The notes under the pieces are model-generated. The model did no database searches, was not told the origin of the DNA, and saw only the letters and a list, made by a program, of their open reading frames with translations. A DNA stretch of 64,000 nt from JAGQYH01 sp041393015 (lineage in GTDB: Bacteria; Bacteroidota; Bacteroidia; Chitinophagales; JADIYW01): the NCBI GenBank assembly GCA_041393015.1, contig JAWKKV010000004.1, positions 62,001-126,000 of the forward strand, in the 5' to 3' direction. Both the position numbers and the translations under genes were made by a program. Below, in pieces: positions 35,951-46,024 of the stretch (position 1 is the first letter of the stretch; every line of letters starts with the position of its first letter).

Positions 35951-36658
35951 TTATTTCATACTTTTTACTTTATCCTTATCACTTAACCCTTCCCATCCTT
36001 TCACCACCACTACAAACTCACCCTTAATGGCTTTTGCTTGGAAATAGGCTATAACCTCGGAGGTATTTCCTCGTACGGTTTCTTCAAACATTTTGGTGAT
36101 CTCTCTAGAAACACTCACTTCTCTATCTTCTCCGAAAATATCTCTAAGCTGTTCTAGTAATTTTATAACGCGATAAGGGGATTCGTAAAAAATTAAGGTA
36201 CGCTCTTCTTCTTTTAATTGCTCTAATCGTTTAACTCGGCCTTTTTTATGTGGCAAAAATCCTTCAAACACAAATTTATCACAAGGAAAACCTGATTGTA
36301 TCAAAGCGGGAATAAATGCCACTGGTCCTGGCAAGCAGTCAATTTCAATATTATTTTCAATACAACCTCTCACCAATAAAAATCCTGGATCAGAAATGCC
36401 CGGTGTGCCGGCATCACTTACTAATCCAACAGTTTCACTTGCTCGTATTTTATCAATGACGAAATCTAATTTTTTGTGCTCGTTGTGGGAATGATAACTA
36501 AAAACCTCTTTTTGAATCTCTAAATGGTTCAATAGTTTTTTAGTCACTCTGGTATCTTCCGCTAAGATCCAATCCACACTTTTTAAAGCTTCAATAGCTC
36601 GAAGTGTGATGTCTTTTAGGTTGCCAATTGGCGTCGGTATAAGTAGGAGTTTTGACAT
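35951..36658 (-). CDS. rsmI: 16S rRNA (cytidine1402-2'-O)-methyltransferase RsmI
   Basis: 235 residues of the tetrapyrrole-methylase fold. Motifs: LLLIPTPIGNLKDITLRAIEAL at the start, LAEDTRVTKKLLNH, GLVSDAGTPGISDPGFLLV and FYESPYRVIKLL. It methylates C1402 of 16S rRNA in the decoding site. Single gene by position, 125 bp downstream of purD. Confidence 0.96.
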   Translation of the reverse strand: MSKLLLIPTPIGNLKDITLRAIEALKSVDWILAEDTRVTKKLLNHLEIQKEVFSYHSHNEHKKLDFVIDKIRASETVGLVSDAGTPGISDPGFLLVRGCIENNIEIDCLPGPVAFIPALIQSGFPCDKFVFEGFLPHKKGRVKRLEQLKEEERTLIFYESPYRVIKLLEQLRDIFGEDREVSVSREITKMFEETVRGNTSEVIAYFQAKAIKGEFVVVVKGWEGLSDKDKVKSMK

Positions 36659-36670
36659 AAATTATAGTTA

Positions 36671-36713
36671 TTTAAACCACTAAGATCACAAAGTTTTCAC
36701 AAGGTTCACGAAG
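36671..36713 (+). repeat. Dispersed intergenic repeat (ACCACTAAG ... TTCACGAAG type)
   Basis: Starts TTTAAACCACTAAGATCACA and ends AAGGTTCACGAAG. Related copies are at 52403-52446 (inverted) and 52462-52494 in this window. No coding capacity. Confidence 0.6.
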
Positions 36714-36783
36714 AATATATTTTATGTTTAGTGAAATAACTTTAGTCATTTTAGTCATTCGTAACTTTAGTCACTTTTGAATC

Positions 36784-38055
36784 TTACAAATCAAATCCAA
36801 TATCTTTTCTAAAATATTTACCATCAAACTGAATTTGATCTGCATTTTTATTGCTTAGCGCCAAAGCCTCTTTCCAATCGGAATGTAAAGAAGTTACGGC
36901 TAAAACTCTTCCACCATTGGTTAAGTAGTTGCCATTAGTATCTTTTTTTGTTCCTGCATGAAAAACCAAGCTATCATCAATGTCACTTAATCCTTTTATT
37001 TTTTTACCTTTTTCATAAGCTTCAGGATAGCCACCAGATGCCAATATGACAGTGGCAGCCGCTTGCTTTTCTAGTTCAACATTTGCTTCAGATAATTTTC
37101 CAGTGGAAGCTGCCAAAATTAATTCCACTAGATCACTTTTAATTCTAGGAAATACTGCTTGTGTCTCGGGATCTCCCATTCTGCAATTATATTCAATCAC
37201 TCTTGGCCCTGTAGGTGTATTCATTAATCCAATATATACAATGCCCTTATAATCTATATTTTCTTCAATTAAACCCTTTATGGTGGGTTCAACAACTGTA
37301 TCAATGGTGATTTTCATTAACTCATCCGTTACAAATGGAGGAGGAGAGATGGCACCCATTCCGCCGGTATTTAATCCGGTATCGCCTTCTCCAATTCTTT
37401 TATAGTCTTTCGCAACAGGTAAGATTTTATAAGATTTGCCATCGGTTAAAACAAAAACCGAATATTCTAAACCGGTCATAAATTCCTCAATCACCACTTT
37501 AGAGCCTGCATTGCCAAATTTACCTCCTAACATTTCAGAAAACTCATCTACAGCTTCGCTTAAAGTAGCGCTAATGACCACTCCTTTACCGGCTGCCAAT
37601 CCATCAGCTTTTAAAACAATGGGCGGTTGCAACGATTTAATGTATGCGATTCCTTCTTTTGCTTGAGTATAAACGAACTCTTTGTAATTGGCAGTTGGAA
37701 TATTATGTCTAAACATAAATGCTTTAGCATAACCTTTACTTCCTTCCAACATAGCTCCTTTTAAAGAAGGTCCAAAAATTGGAATGTCTTTGATACTGGG
37801 CGTTTGCTGGAAATAATCATAAATGCCTTCTACTAAAGGTTGTTCCGGACCAACAACTACTAATTCAATTTGTTGTGCTAAACAAAATGCCTCAATCGAC
37901 TTAAAATCTAAAATATCTAAGTCAACATTTTTTCCATATTGTTCCGTTCCAGCATTTCCTGGGGCTATATATAGATTTGTGCACAATGGACTTTGCGCCA
38001 TTTTCCATGCATAAGTATGTTCTCTTCCTCCAGATCCCAGTAGTAAAATATTCAT
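36784..38055 (-). CDS. purD: Phosphoribosylamine-glycine ligase
   Basis: 423 residues, an ATP-grasp enzyme of purine synthesis. Motifs: ILLLGSGGREHTYAWKMA at the start, IVLKADGLAAGKGVVI for ATP binding, GLNTGGMGAISPPP, and YNCRMGDPETQAVFPRI. Length is normal. It has a TACATTTG box 18 nt upstream of its ATG and is divergent from secA. Confidence 0.97.
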   Translation of the reverse strand: MNILLLGSGGREHTYAWKMAQSPLCTNLYIAPGNAGTEQYGKNVDLDILDFKSIEAFCLAQQIELVVVGPEQPLVEGIYDYFQQTPSIKDIPIFGPSLKGAMLEGSKGYAKAFMFRHNIPTANYKEFVYTQAKEGIAYIKSLQPPIVLKADGLAAGKGVVISATLSEAVDEFSEMLGGKFGNAGSKVVIEEFMTGLEYSVFVLTDGKSYKILPVAKDYKRIGEGDTGLNTGGMGAISPPPFVTDELMKITIDTVVEPTIKGLIEENIDYKGIVYIGLMNTPTGPRVIEYNCRMGDPETQAVFPRIKSDLVELILAASTGKLSEANVELEKQAAATVILASGGYPEAYEKGKKIKGLSDIDDSLVFHAGTKKDTNGNYLTNGGRVLAVTSLHSDWKEALALSNKNADQIQFDGKYFRKDIGFDL

Positions 38056-38073
38056 TATGTATTACTTTTCCTA

Positions 38074-38081
38074 CAAATGTA
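38074..38081 (-). promoter_or_regulatory. Putative -7 box TACATTTG for purD
   Basis: TACATTTG on the minus strand, 18 nt before the purD ATG. Confidence 0.5.
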
Positions 38082-38222
38082 ACCTATGTATGATAAAAGA
38101 CAATACGATTCATTTAATACTAATTAACTATTAACCAACTGCAAATATGTCTTACATATTATATGTGGACTTCTTTTTGATAATTACAACATTGTATTAA
38201 AAGGCTTTTACGCTTTTTAGTT

Positions 38223-38230
38223 TAATTTTG
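38223..38230 (+). promoter_or_regulatory. Putative -7 box TAATTTTG for secA
   Basis: Exact TAnnTTTG match, 21 nt before the secA ATG at 38252. Confidence 0.5.
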
Positions 38231-38251
38231 TAGCCTAATAAATAAAAGCAC

Positions 38252-41200
38252 ATGCTTAAATTCATTCAAAAAATATTTGGTAATAAGTCGAGTAGAGATA
38301 TTAAAAAACTATCGCCTTATGCCGCCACAGTTAATGAACAACTCGCTAATATTCAAAATCTAACGAACGATGAGCTGAGGAACAAAACGGTAGAGTTTAG
38401 GGCTCATATAAAGGAACAACTATCTAGTATTGATGCGAAGATTGCCGAGTTGACAGAGTCTGCTGAAGATGATGCTAAACCATTGGATGAGCGAGAAGAT
38501 TTATATAAAGCAGTAGATGACCTGGTTAAAGAGAGGGATCAAGAATTAGAAGTAGTTTTGGAAAATTTGTTACCTGAAGCTTTTGCTGTAGTAAAGGAAA
38601 CGGCTAGAAGGTTTAAAGAAAATGAGACCATAATTTCAACTGCTACTCAATTAGATAGAGACTTAGCTGTTGAAGCCGGACATATTTCCATTGAAGGAGA
38701 TAAATCTGTTTATAAAAATAGTTGGATTGCTGCAGGACAGGAAGTGAAATGGGAAATGGTTCACTATGATGTGCAGTTAATAGGTGGTGTGGTTTTACAT
38801 CAAGGAAAAATTGCGGAGATGGCTACGGGTGAAGGTAAAACGCTAGTGGCAACCTTACCTGCTTATTTAAATGCTTTACCTCAATTAGGTGTTCATATCA
38901 TTACGGTGAATGATTATTTAGCGCGAAGAGATAGTGAGTGGATGGCACCAATTTTTAACTGGCTAGGCATCACAGTTGATTGTATTGATAAGCATAGACC
39001 ACACTCAGAAGAAAGAAAAGCAGCCTATAAAGCAGACTTAACTTATGGAACCAATAATGAGTTTGGTTTTGATTATTTGAGAGATAACATGGTAACGAGT
39101 TCTGCAGAACAAGTTCAACAAAAGTTGCACTATGCCATGATAGATGAGGTGGATTCGGTTTTAATTGATGATGCTAGAACACCATTAATTATTAGTGGAC
39201 CTACACCAAAGGGCGATGAACATCAGTTTGATAATTTGAAGCCAAGAATCAGAAATTTGGTTGATCAGCAAAGAAAAACAGTAACAGGTTTCTTACAAGA
39301 TGCCAAAAGATTGATTAATGAAGGTAAATCCGGACCGAAAGAAGGAGAAGGTGGGCTAGCTTTGTTGAGGGCATTTAGAGGCTTACCGAAAAACAACGCT
39401 TTGATCAAGTATTTAAGTGAAGAAGGTCACCGAAATATTTTAAATAAGGCAGAGAATCATTATTTGCAAGATCAAGCGAAAGAAATGCCATTTGTAGATT
39501 CTGAATTGTATTTCGTCATTGAAGAAAAGCAAAATCAAATTGAGTTAACTGATAAAGGATTGGATTTGATTACCGCTCAAGGTGAGGATAAGGATTTCTT
39601 TATTATGCCGGATATGGGTTCCGTGATGGCAGAAATTGAAAACTCTTCTGAATCTGAAAAGGAAAAATTAGTTAAGAAGGATAAGTTGATGCAAGACTTT
39701 TCTGTAAAGTCGGAAAGGATTCACTCTGTACAACAATTATTAAAAGCCTATTGCATGTTCGAAAAGGATGTGGAGTATGTCGTAATGGATGGGAAAGTAA
39801 AAATTGTTGATGAGCAGACAGGTCGTATCATGGATGGCCGACGATATTCAGATGGATTACATCAAGCCATAGAAGCCAAAGAAAATGTAAAGGTGGAAGC
39901 TGCTACACAAACCTTTGCAACCATTACCTTGCAGAATTTCTTTAGAATGTATCATAAGCTTTCCGGTATGACGGGAACAGCAGAAACCGAAGCAGGAGAA
40001 TTTTATGAGATTTATAAATTGGATACGGTAGTAGTACCAACCAACCGACCAATCGTTAGAGATGATCAAGAGGATTTAGTTTTTAAAACAAAAAGAGAAA
40101 AATTAAATGCCATCATTGATGAAGTAGATAAATTCAAGAAACAAGGTCGTCCTGTTTTAGTAGGTACAACCAGCGTTGAAGTTTCGGAATTATTGAGTAG
40201 AATGATGAAAATGCGTAAGATCGATCATAACGTATTGAACGCGAAGCAACATCAACGAGAGGCCGATATTGTAGGAGAAGCAGGAAAAGCTGGAACCATT
40301 ACTATTGCTACTAACATGGCGGGTAGAGGAACAGATATTAAGTTAGGGCCAGGTGTAAAAGAAGCCGGTGGTTTAGCTATTATTGGCTCGGAGCGACATG
40401 ATTCGCGAAGAGTTGATAGACAGTTAAGAGGTCGTGCCGGTAGACAAGGAGATCCGGGAAGCTCACAGTTTTATGTGTCGTTAGAAGATAATTTAATGCG
40501 TTTGTTTGGTTCTGAAAGGATTGCCAAAGTAATGGATAAAATGGGCTATAAAGAAGGTGAGGTCATTCAACATTCCATGATTACCAAGTCAATAGAAAGA
40601 GCTCAAAAGAAAGTTGAAGAAAACAACTTCGGTATTCGTAAGCGTTTATTGGAGTATGATGATATCATGAATGCTCAAAGAGAGGTGATTTACAAGAGGA
40701 GAAATCACGCCTTGTTTGGCGAGCGTTTAACTTTCGATTTAAACAATATGTTCTTCGACCTTTGTGAAGAAGTGATTGGATTACACCATGATACGCAAGA
40801 TTATGACTCGTTCAAATTGGACTGTATGCGTTTGTTAGCAATAGATACAGAAATTACTAAGGAAGAGTATTTAGATGGCAATCCGCAAGTGGTTGTACAT
40901 CATTTATATGATGAAGCAATGGATGCTTACAAAAGAAAATCGGAGGCTATTGTAAACGTGGTAATGCCAACTATTCATTCCTTAAATGAAAGAAATGATC
41001 ATGATTACAAGCGAATTGTAGTGCCGTTTACGGATGGAATAAAAACCATTAATGCCATTGTCGATTTAGAAGAAGCGAATACTTCTGATGGGAAAAAGAT
41101 CATGAAAACGGTAGAAAAGAATATCACTTTAGCGTTGATTGATAATGCTTGGAAGGAGCATTTAAGACAAATGGATGATCTAAAGCAATCGGTTCAATTG

Positions 41201-41551
41201 GCGGTTCACGAGCAAAAAGATCCATTATTGATCTATAAATTTGAAGCTTTTGGTTTATTTAAATCGATGTTGTCAGAAATAAGTAGAGATGTAACGTCGT
41301 TCTTATTTAAAGGAAGTGTTCCGATTCAGAATCCTGAGCAAGTTCAAAGAGCTAGAGAACAGCAACAAGACTTTAGCAGAATGAAAGTAGGACGAGGAGG
41401 AATACCGACCAATGGAAATCAACCTCAACAACAAGAAGCGCAGGAAGTAAGTAAACCTGAGCCGGTTAGAGTGGGACCAAAAGTGGGTAGAAATGAACCT
41501 TGTCCATGTGGAAGTGGTAAAAAGTATAAACACTGTCACGGGAAGAGTTAA
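38252..41551 (+). CDS. secA: Preprotein translocase ATPase SecA
   Basis: 1099 residues, the motor of Sec export. Walker A is EMATGEGKTLVATLPAYL, DEAD-like box MIDEVDSVLIDDARTPLIISG, then the long Bacteroidota insertion (about 310-420), TNMAGRGTDIKLG, and the helicase arginine region GRAGRQGDPGSSQF. The C-terminus carries the zinc-binding SecB/ribosome tail (NEPCPCGSGKKYKHCHG). The size, larger than E. coli SecA (901), is usual in this phylum. Single transcription unit with its own -7 box. Confidence 0.98.
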   Translation: MLKFIQKIFGNKSSRDIKKLSPYAATVNEQLANIQNLTNDELRNKTVEFRAHIKEQLSSIDAKIAELTESAEDDAKPLDEREDLYKAVDDLVKERDQELEVVLENLLPEAFAVVKETARRFKENETIISTATQLDRDLAVEAGHISIEGDKSVYKNSWIAAGQEVKWEMVHYDVQLIGGVVLHQGKIAEMATGEGKTLVATLPAYLNALPQLGVHIITVNDYLARRDSEWMAPIFNWLGITVDCIDKHRPHSEERKAAYKADLTYGTNNEFGFDYLRDNMVTSSAEQVQQKLHYAMIDEVDSVLIDDARTPLIISGPTPKGDEHQFDNLKPRIRNLVDQQRKTVTGFLQDAKRLINEGKSGPKEGEGGLALLRAFRGLPKNNALIKYLSEEGHRNILNKAENHYLQDQAKEMPFVDSELYFVIEEKQNQIELTDKGLDLITAQGEDKDFFIMPDMGSVMAEIENSSESEKEKLVKKDKLMQDFSVKSERIHSVQQLLKAYCMFEKDVEYVVMDGKVKIVDEQTGRIMDGRRYSDGLHQAIEAKENVKVEAATQTFATITLQNFFRMYHKLSGMTGTAETEAGEFYEIYKLDTVVVPTNRPIVRDDQEDLVFKTKREKLNAIIDEVDKFKKQGRPVLVGTTSVEVSELLSRMMKMRKIDHNVLNAKQHQREADIVGEAGKAGTITIATNMAGRGTDIKLGPGVKEAGGLAIIGSERHDSRRVDRQLRGRAGRQGDPGSSQFYVSLEDNLMRLFGSERIAKVMDKMGYKEGEVIQHSMITKSIERAQKKVEENNFGIRKRLLEYDDIMNAQREVIYKRRNHALFGERLTFDLNNMFFDLCEEVIGLHHDTQDYDSFKLDCMRLLAIDTEITKEEYLDGNPQVVVHHLYDEAMDAYKRKSEAIVNVVMPTIHSLNERNDHDYKRIVVPFTDGIKTINAIVDLEEANTSDGKKIMKTVEKNITLALIDNAWKEHLRQMDDLKQSVQLAVHEQKDPLLIYKFEAFGLFKSMLSEISRDVTSFLFKGSVPIQNPEQVQRAREQQQDFSRMKVGRGGIPTNGNQPQQQEAQEVSKPEPVRVGPKVGRNEPCPCGSGKKYKHCHGKS

Positions 41552-41649
41552 TCTTTAAAGATTAGTGTTTAATTTTTAATGATTAACGTAAGCTTAGTAG
41601 TCTCTTTTTTGAGGATGTTGATGTTAGTTTTTTTATATAATTTTAGTTT

Positions 41650-42033
41650 ATGAGGTCAATTTTGGTTGTTTTAAGTATGTGTTTTCTGATAACAAGCATA
41701 GCTGCACAAGAAGGCAATATTCAAATCATTAAAGATGGAAGAATAGATCAACTGTTAGATTTGTATAGTCGTCATGAAAATTCTTTTGAGGAAAAGCCGG
41801 GTTATAGAATTCAAATATTAGCCAGCACCAATAGGGATAAGGCTTATAACACAGAATCAGACTTTAAATCTAACTATGGTCAGTTTAAAACATATCTAAC
41901 TTTTAAAAGTCCATATTTTAAATTAAGAGTATGCGATTTTACTGATAAACTAGAGGCTTATCGATTTTTACAAAATGTACAATCTAAATATCCGGGCTCA
42001 TTTTTAGTGGAAGAGAGCGTAAAATTATGGTAG
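41650..42033 (+). CDS. Exported SPOR-domain-like protein
   Basis: 127 residues. Signal peptide about 1-19 (LSMCFLITSIAAQ). The second half has the SPOR pattern: PGYRIQILASTNRDKAYN, YLTFKSPYFKLRVCDFTDKLEAYRFLQNVQSKYP. SPOR domains bind denuded peptidoglycan glycan strands, often at the division site. It is between secA and the lipid kinase gene. Confidence 0.78.
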   Translation: MRSILVVLSMCFLITSIAAQEGNIQIIKDGRIDQLLDLYSRHENSFEEKPGYRIQILASTNRDKAYNTESDFKSNYGQFKTYLTFKSPYFKLRVCDFTDKLEAYRFLQNVQSKYPGSFLVEESVKLW

Positions 42034-42053
42034 CATAATTTATGCGACTTCCT

Positions 42054-42061
42054 TATATTTG
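42054..42061 (+). promoter_or_regulatory. Putative -7 box TATATTTG
   Basis: Exact match, 21 nt before GTG 42083. The TTG codon that opens the longest frame of the kinase gene lies in the box, so that codon cannot be the start if the box is used. Confidence 0.55.
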
Positions 42062-42082
42062 AAGACATCACCAAGCCATTTT

Positions 42083-42967
42083 GTGAAGAAAAAGCTCCGA
42101 TTTATAATTAATCCTATCGCCGGAACAAGGTATAAGAATTTACGTCCCAAAGCCATTGAAAAATTTATTGACAATAATCAATTTGATTTTGATATAGTCT
42201 ATACTGAAAGACGAGGCCATGCAGAAGAATTGGCTCGACAAGCGGTAGAAGAAGGTGTTGATGTGGTGGCTATAGCTGGTGGAGATGGTTCTGTAAATGA
42301 GGCGGCTCGCGGATTAAAATATTCAAAAACAGCATTGGCAATTATTCCAATTGGAAGCGGTAATGGCGTTGCTCGAAAATTAAATGTTCCGCTAAAACCA
42401 TACAAAGCTTTACAACTAATCAATTCCGGCAAAGTATTAACAATGGATGGAGGCATCGTAAACGATGAATTTTTCTTAATGTCGCCGGGATTAGGATTTG
42501 ATGCTGCGATGCTTCAAAATTTTGATAAATTCAAAATGAGAGGCGTTTGGGGATATATGAAAAGCTTGTTTCAAACCTCTAAAACTTATAAAGCTTTTGA
42601 TGTTGTCATAAACTTGGATGGAAAAGAAATTAAAGAAAGAGTCTATTCTATCTTGCTATCTAATATTGGGCAGTTAGGCTATGGAATCAACTTCGACAAA
42701 ACTTCAAAGGTAGATGATGGCTATTTGGAATTGGTAACTATGAAGGAGTTTCCAAAATGGAAGATTATCTGGTATATTATCGTTGCATTTTTCTTAGATC
42801 CTAAAAGGGCGAGTATTCTAACTATCTATAAATTCAAGCAAATGTCAGCCATCATTTCATGCAGACAGTGCCTTCAAGTAGATGGGGATTACAAAAAGGA
42901 AGTTGATTTTATAGAAGCCAATGTGGTGGAGAAAGTAGTGAATGTAATTGTGCCGACTAATTACTAA
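42083..42967 (+). CDS. Diacylglycerol kinase family lipid kinase (YegS/BmrU-like)
   Basis: 294 residues from GTG 42083. The start MKKKLRFIINPIAGTRYKN matches typical family starts. The nucleotide motif is AIAGGDGSVNEAARGL and the IPIGSGNGVARKLN segment follows, then the DGGIVNDEFFLMSPGLGFDA region. It would phosphorylate diacylglycerol, sphingosine-like or other membrane lipids. It converges with the GNAT gene, 5 bp away. Confidence 0.9.
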   Translation: MKKKLRFIINPIAGTRYKNLRPKAIEKFIDNNQFDFDIVYTERRGHAEELARQAVEEGVDVVAIAGGDGSVNEAARGLKYSKTALAIIPIGSGNGVARKLNVPLKPYKALQLINSGKVLTMDGGIVNDEFFLMSPGLGFDAAMLQNFDKFKMRGVWGYMKSLFQTSKTYKAFDVVINLDGKEIKERVYSILLSNIGQLGYGINFDKTSKVDDGYLELVTMKEFPKWKIIWYIIVAFFLDPKRASILTIYKFKQMSAIISCRQCLQVDGDYKKEVDFIEANVVEKVVNVIVPTNY

Positions 42968-42972
42968 TCTTT

Positions 42973-43962
42973 CTATTTTTCAAAAAACATATCAGTAGTC
43001 ACTTTATCAATTTCAAACCCCATTTTTTTATTGATATGAATAATGGCTTTATTATCAATATAGCAATCCGTTTTAATTTCTTTAATAGATGGAAATTCTC
43101 TTAGCAGTTTCTGGTAAGCAAAAGCTTTCATCCATGTAGTTAAACCCTCATTTCTATATTTGGGTAAAACACCAGCCATATATTGCCACAAAGTTTGGGG
43201 CTTATCTTTAGCTACTTTATTGATTGAAATACCAACAATATTATTGTTACTATCTCTAAGAATTATTCTGTGAATTATATTGTTTGATGCCTCATTTAAT
43301 TTTTGTATTTCCACAAGCTCTTCGGCAGTAATTAAGAAAACATGACTCATATCTGTTCTAACCATGTCGTTTAACAAATCCGTAAATAAAGGTGATATTT
43401 CTTCAAACTCTTTTGGAGAAGGTGATAATAGAACTTCTGCTTTTAAGTTGAGCTTTTTAGGAATTTCTTTTAAAACGTACTCTTCTAATAATGCTTTATT
43501 TAAATTTTCAATATTGACTTTAAGATCTACTTTAACATTACTTTTTCTCCAGCCTGCTTGTTTTAACAAGTTCACTAATATTTCTTCCTCAGCTTCAATC
43601 TTTGATTTAAGTACATTTTTAGTCCAATTATTGATGTGTTTTTCTAATTGAAAATTCGTCCAATAGTCATCTTTAAATTTATGGAGTAACTTGAATTCTA
43701 TGATTAGGATTTCTTCCTTTTTGCCTTTATTATTGGTGTAATGTTCTATTGTGCCAATAATGTTTTCTCCTTCAATAACTTTGTAAATAGTGTAATTGAC
43801 GGTAGAATTGTTATAAAAAGTTCTTAAATCATTGCTAAATTCCTCAAGGTTTTTATTATAACATTCATTATCTCTTTGAGCTATTTTAAGCCTACAATTA
43901 TATAAAGCTTTAAACTCTTCTGAATTTGCAGATAATGGGTCAAATAGTTGGAGAGAATACAT
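42973..43962 (-). CDS. GNAT family acetyltransferase, two-domain
   Basis: 329 residues that appear to hold two GNAT-like halves. The second is better kept: NIVGISINKVAKD, then GVLPKYRNEGLTTWMKAFAYQKLL (acetyl-CoA binding R/Q-x-x-G-x-G/T type, here RNEGLT), and DNKAIIHINKKMGFEID. The first half (IIGTIEHYTNNKGKKEEILII) is diverged. Substrate unknown; mycothiol-synthase-like tandem GNAT proteins look similar in layout. Single gene by position. Confidence 0.72.
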   Translation of the reverse strand: MYSLQLFDPLSANSEEFKALYNCRLKIAQRDNECYNKNLEEFSNDLRTFYNNSTVNYTIYKVIEGENIIGTIEHYTNNKGKKEEILIIEFKLLHKFKDDYWTNFQLEKHINNWTKNVLKSKIEAEEEILVNLLKQAGWRKSNVKVDLKVNIENLNKALLEEYVLKEIPKKLNLKAEVLLSPSPKEFEEISPLFTDLLNDMVRTDMSHVFLITAEELVEIQKLNEASNNIIHRIILRDSNNNIVGISINKVAKDKPQTLWQYMAGVLPKYRNEGLTTWMKAFAYQKLLREFPSIKEIKTDCYIDNKAIIHINKKMGFEIDKVTTDMFFEK

Positions 43963-44061
43963 TCCTATTGTTAGGATTTAGTCAAAATCTGTAAACTTAT
44001 TTTAGGACGATACAGAATTGAGTTTGAATTTGAATTTGAGTTTGCGATTGAATCTTATTTC

Positions 44062-44496
44062 CTATCCTTTAAATCCAATTTTCTTATGAGCACCATCGCA
44101 AAATGGTTTGTTTTCAGAAGCACCACATCTACATAAGGCTACACTATCTTTCTTTTCCAATATGTTGCCTTCGCTATCAGTAATCTCAAAACTACCTTTT
44201 ACTAAGATAGGCCCATCAGCAAAAATATTGAGTTTGGCATTTTCTCCTACAGCTTTATCAATATTATCACTAAAATCTTCTTTTACAGCTTTCCATGTTA
44301 AAGCACCTGAAGGACATTTAGCGATAGCCTCTTTTAAATGAGGGGTGTCCGCATTTTTTACAGAAATCCAAGGTCGTTCTTGTGGTTTAAATACGCCCGG
44401 TAAAGTTCTTACACAATTAGCAGAATGAATGCATTTTTCTGATTTCCAAACTACAGCGATTTCTCCGTTGGAATATTCTTTAGGTTCTTTTGACAT
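44062..44496 (-). CDS. Fe-S protein: Fer4-type N-domain plus CDGSH domain
   Basis: 144 residues from ATG 44496. The first half is a divergent 4Fe-4S single-cluster domain (Cys22, Cys28, Cys61 in KCIHSANC and KCPSGAL). The second is a CDGSH 2Fe-2S domain with ligands Cys122, Cys124, Cys133 and His137 (LCRCGASENKPFCDGAH). Such proteins are small cytoplasmic electron carriers or redox sensors of unknown partner. The longer frame to 44547 adds 17 residues without family likeness, so the internal ATG is preferred. Confidence 0.9.
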   Translation of the reverse strand: MSKEPKEYSNGEIAVVWKSEKCIHSANCVRTLPGVFKPQERPWISVKNADTPHLKEAIAKCPSGALTWKAVKEDFSDNIDKAVGENAKLNIFADGPILVKGSFEITDSEGNILEKKDSVALCRCGASENKPFCDGAHKKIGFKG

Positions 44497-44602
44497 AGCA
44501 TGCTTTTTATATAATAGTAAGGTATGTAAGTTCGTGTAATATTTCAAATTTTATAGGAAATCAGTAATCAGATGTTGATTTTATTAATTTCCGTTATCCG
44601 TT

Positions 44603-45997
44603 CTATTTATACCCTAAAATTTTCAGCATTTCATCCGGTTGTTGCTCCCCTGCAAACAATTCATATTTGGTTTCGCCTACATCGTTAGTACTAATCACCA
44701 AATGTTTTGGTGCAGGAATCAAACAATGCTTGGTTCCGCCATAGCCACTAATGGAATCCTGGTAAGCCCCAGTATGGAAAAATCCAATATATTGCTCTTC
44801 GCCTTCATTGGTTTTAGGCATATAAACTTGGTTTATATCTACTTCAGAATTATAATAATCTCCTACATCACAACTCAAACCACCAATATTGGTTCTGTGA
44901 TATTCACTATTCCAATTGTTAACCGGCAATAAAATAAAGCGTTGATTCATACCCCAAACATCGGGTAATGTGGTCATCAAACTGCCATCTATCATATACC
45001 ACAACTCACTATCATTCTGTTTTTTCTCACCAATAACTTTAAAAATTACAGCGCCACTTTCGCCAACTGTAAAATTGCCAAATTCAGTATAAATATGAGG
45101 GTGCTCAACACCGGCTTCGTCGCAGAAATTAGCAATCTTGGTTACTACCTCTTCAATTACATAAGCATAATCAAATCGGTTGCCTAATGATGTTTTTATA
45201 GGCAAACCACCGCCAATATTAATGGCTGTTAATCCCGGACTTAGTTTCTTTAACTCAGCATAAACATTCAAACATTTCATTAATTCGTTCCAGTAATAAG
45301 CTGTATCCTTAATTCCTGAATCAATAAAAAAGTGCAACATTCTAAGGTGAAATTGAGGATTAGGTTTGATCTTCTCCATGTAAAATGGAATAATGTCCTC
45401 ATATCGAATACCTAAACGAGAAGTGTAAAATTGATAATTAGGTTCCTCTTCTGTTGCAATTCTTAATCCAAAACCTATTTCATCATTTCCAATATCTAAA
45501 TAATGAGATAGTTCATCCATGTTATCCATTACAGGAATTACATTTTTAAACCCATCATGAATTAAGTCTTTTATCTTTTCTATGTAATTTTTAGGTTTAT
45601 AACCATTGCAGATTACTCTAATTTTTTTATTGATTAACCCTTTTTGATATAAATGCCTAATAAGATCAATATCATACCCACTACTCGTTTCTAAATGTGC
45701 GCCGTTTCGTAAAACCTCTTCCATAACAAATGAGAAGTGCGAACTTTTAGTACAATAACAATAGTGATAATTTCCATTGTAGCCGACATTTTCAATAGCA
45801 TCATGAAACCATTTTCTTGCTCTTTCTATGTTGTTAGCAATTTTAGGTAAATAGCTAATCTTCAGAGGGGTTCCATACTCTTCTATTAATTCTTTCAAAT
45901 TTATATTATGAAACTGTAGGTAATTATCTACTACATTAAATCCATCCTGCGGGAAATAATAAGTTTGTTTAATTAGATCGATGTATCGGTTACGCAT
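44603..45997 (-). CDS. speA: Biosynthetic arginine decarboxylase
   Basis: 464 residues from ATG 45997, the usual length for the Bacteroidota enzyme. It is a PLP fold-III decarboxylase that makes agmatine for polyamines. N-terminal pattern IDLIKQTYYFPQDGFNVVDN, then YGTPLKISYLPKIANNIERA and the PLP-Lys region YHYCYCTKSSHFSFV. INIGGGLPIK binds the phosphate. The longer frame to 46066 crosses a TATATTTG promoter box, so it is rejected. Divergent from argS. Confidence 0.9.
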   Translation of the reverse strand: MRNRYIDLIKQTYYFPQDGFNVVDNYLQFHNINLKELIEEYGTPLKISYLPKIANNIERARKWFHDAIENVGYNGNYHYCYCTKSSHFSFVMEEVLRNGAHLETSSGYDIDLIRHLYQKGLINKKIRVICNGYKPKNYIEKIKDLIHDGFKNVIPVMDNMDELSHYLDIGNDEIGFGLRIATEEEPNYQFYTSRLGIRYEDIIPFYMEKIKPNPQFHLRMLHFFIDSGIKDTAYYWNELMKCLNVYAELKKLSPGLTAINIGGGLPIKTSLGNRFDYAYVIEEVVTKIANFCDEAGVEHPHIYTEFGNFTVGESGAVIFKVIGEKKQNDSELWYMIDGSLMTTLPDVWGMNQRFILLPVNNWNSEYHRTNIGGLSCDVGDYYNSEVDINQVYMPKTNEGEEQYIGFFHTGAYQDSISGYGGTKHCLIPAPKHLVISTNDVGETKYELFAGEQQPDEMLKILGYK

Positions 45998-46016
45998 AAT
46001 TTTTAAATGAGGTTGC

Positions 46017-46024
46017 CAAATATA
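46017..46024 (-). promoter_or_regulatory. Putative -7 box TATATTTG for speA
   Basis: TATATTTG on the minus strand, 19 nt before ATG 45997. Confidence 0.55.

Noticed and set aside
41554..41575. Palindrome TAATCTTTAAAGATTA after secA as a terminator
   Set aside because: It has no loop and no solid T run; it may be chance in AT-rich DNA.
42059..42061. TTG start for the lipid kinase, and likewise TTG 31928 for bamD and TTG 24727 for the 89-residue gene
   Set aside because: Each of these TTG codons lies within a TAnnTTTG promoter box, and later starts give the usual family N-terminus or a proper signal peptide.
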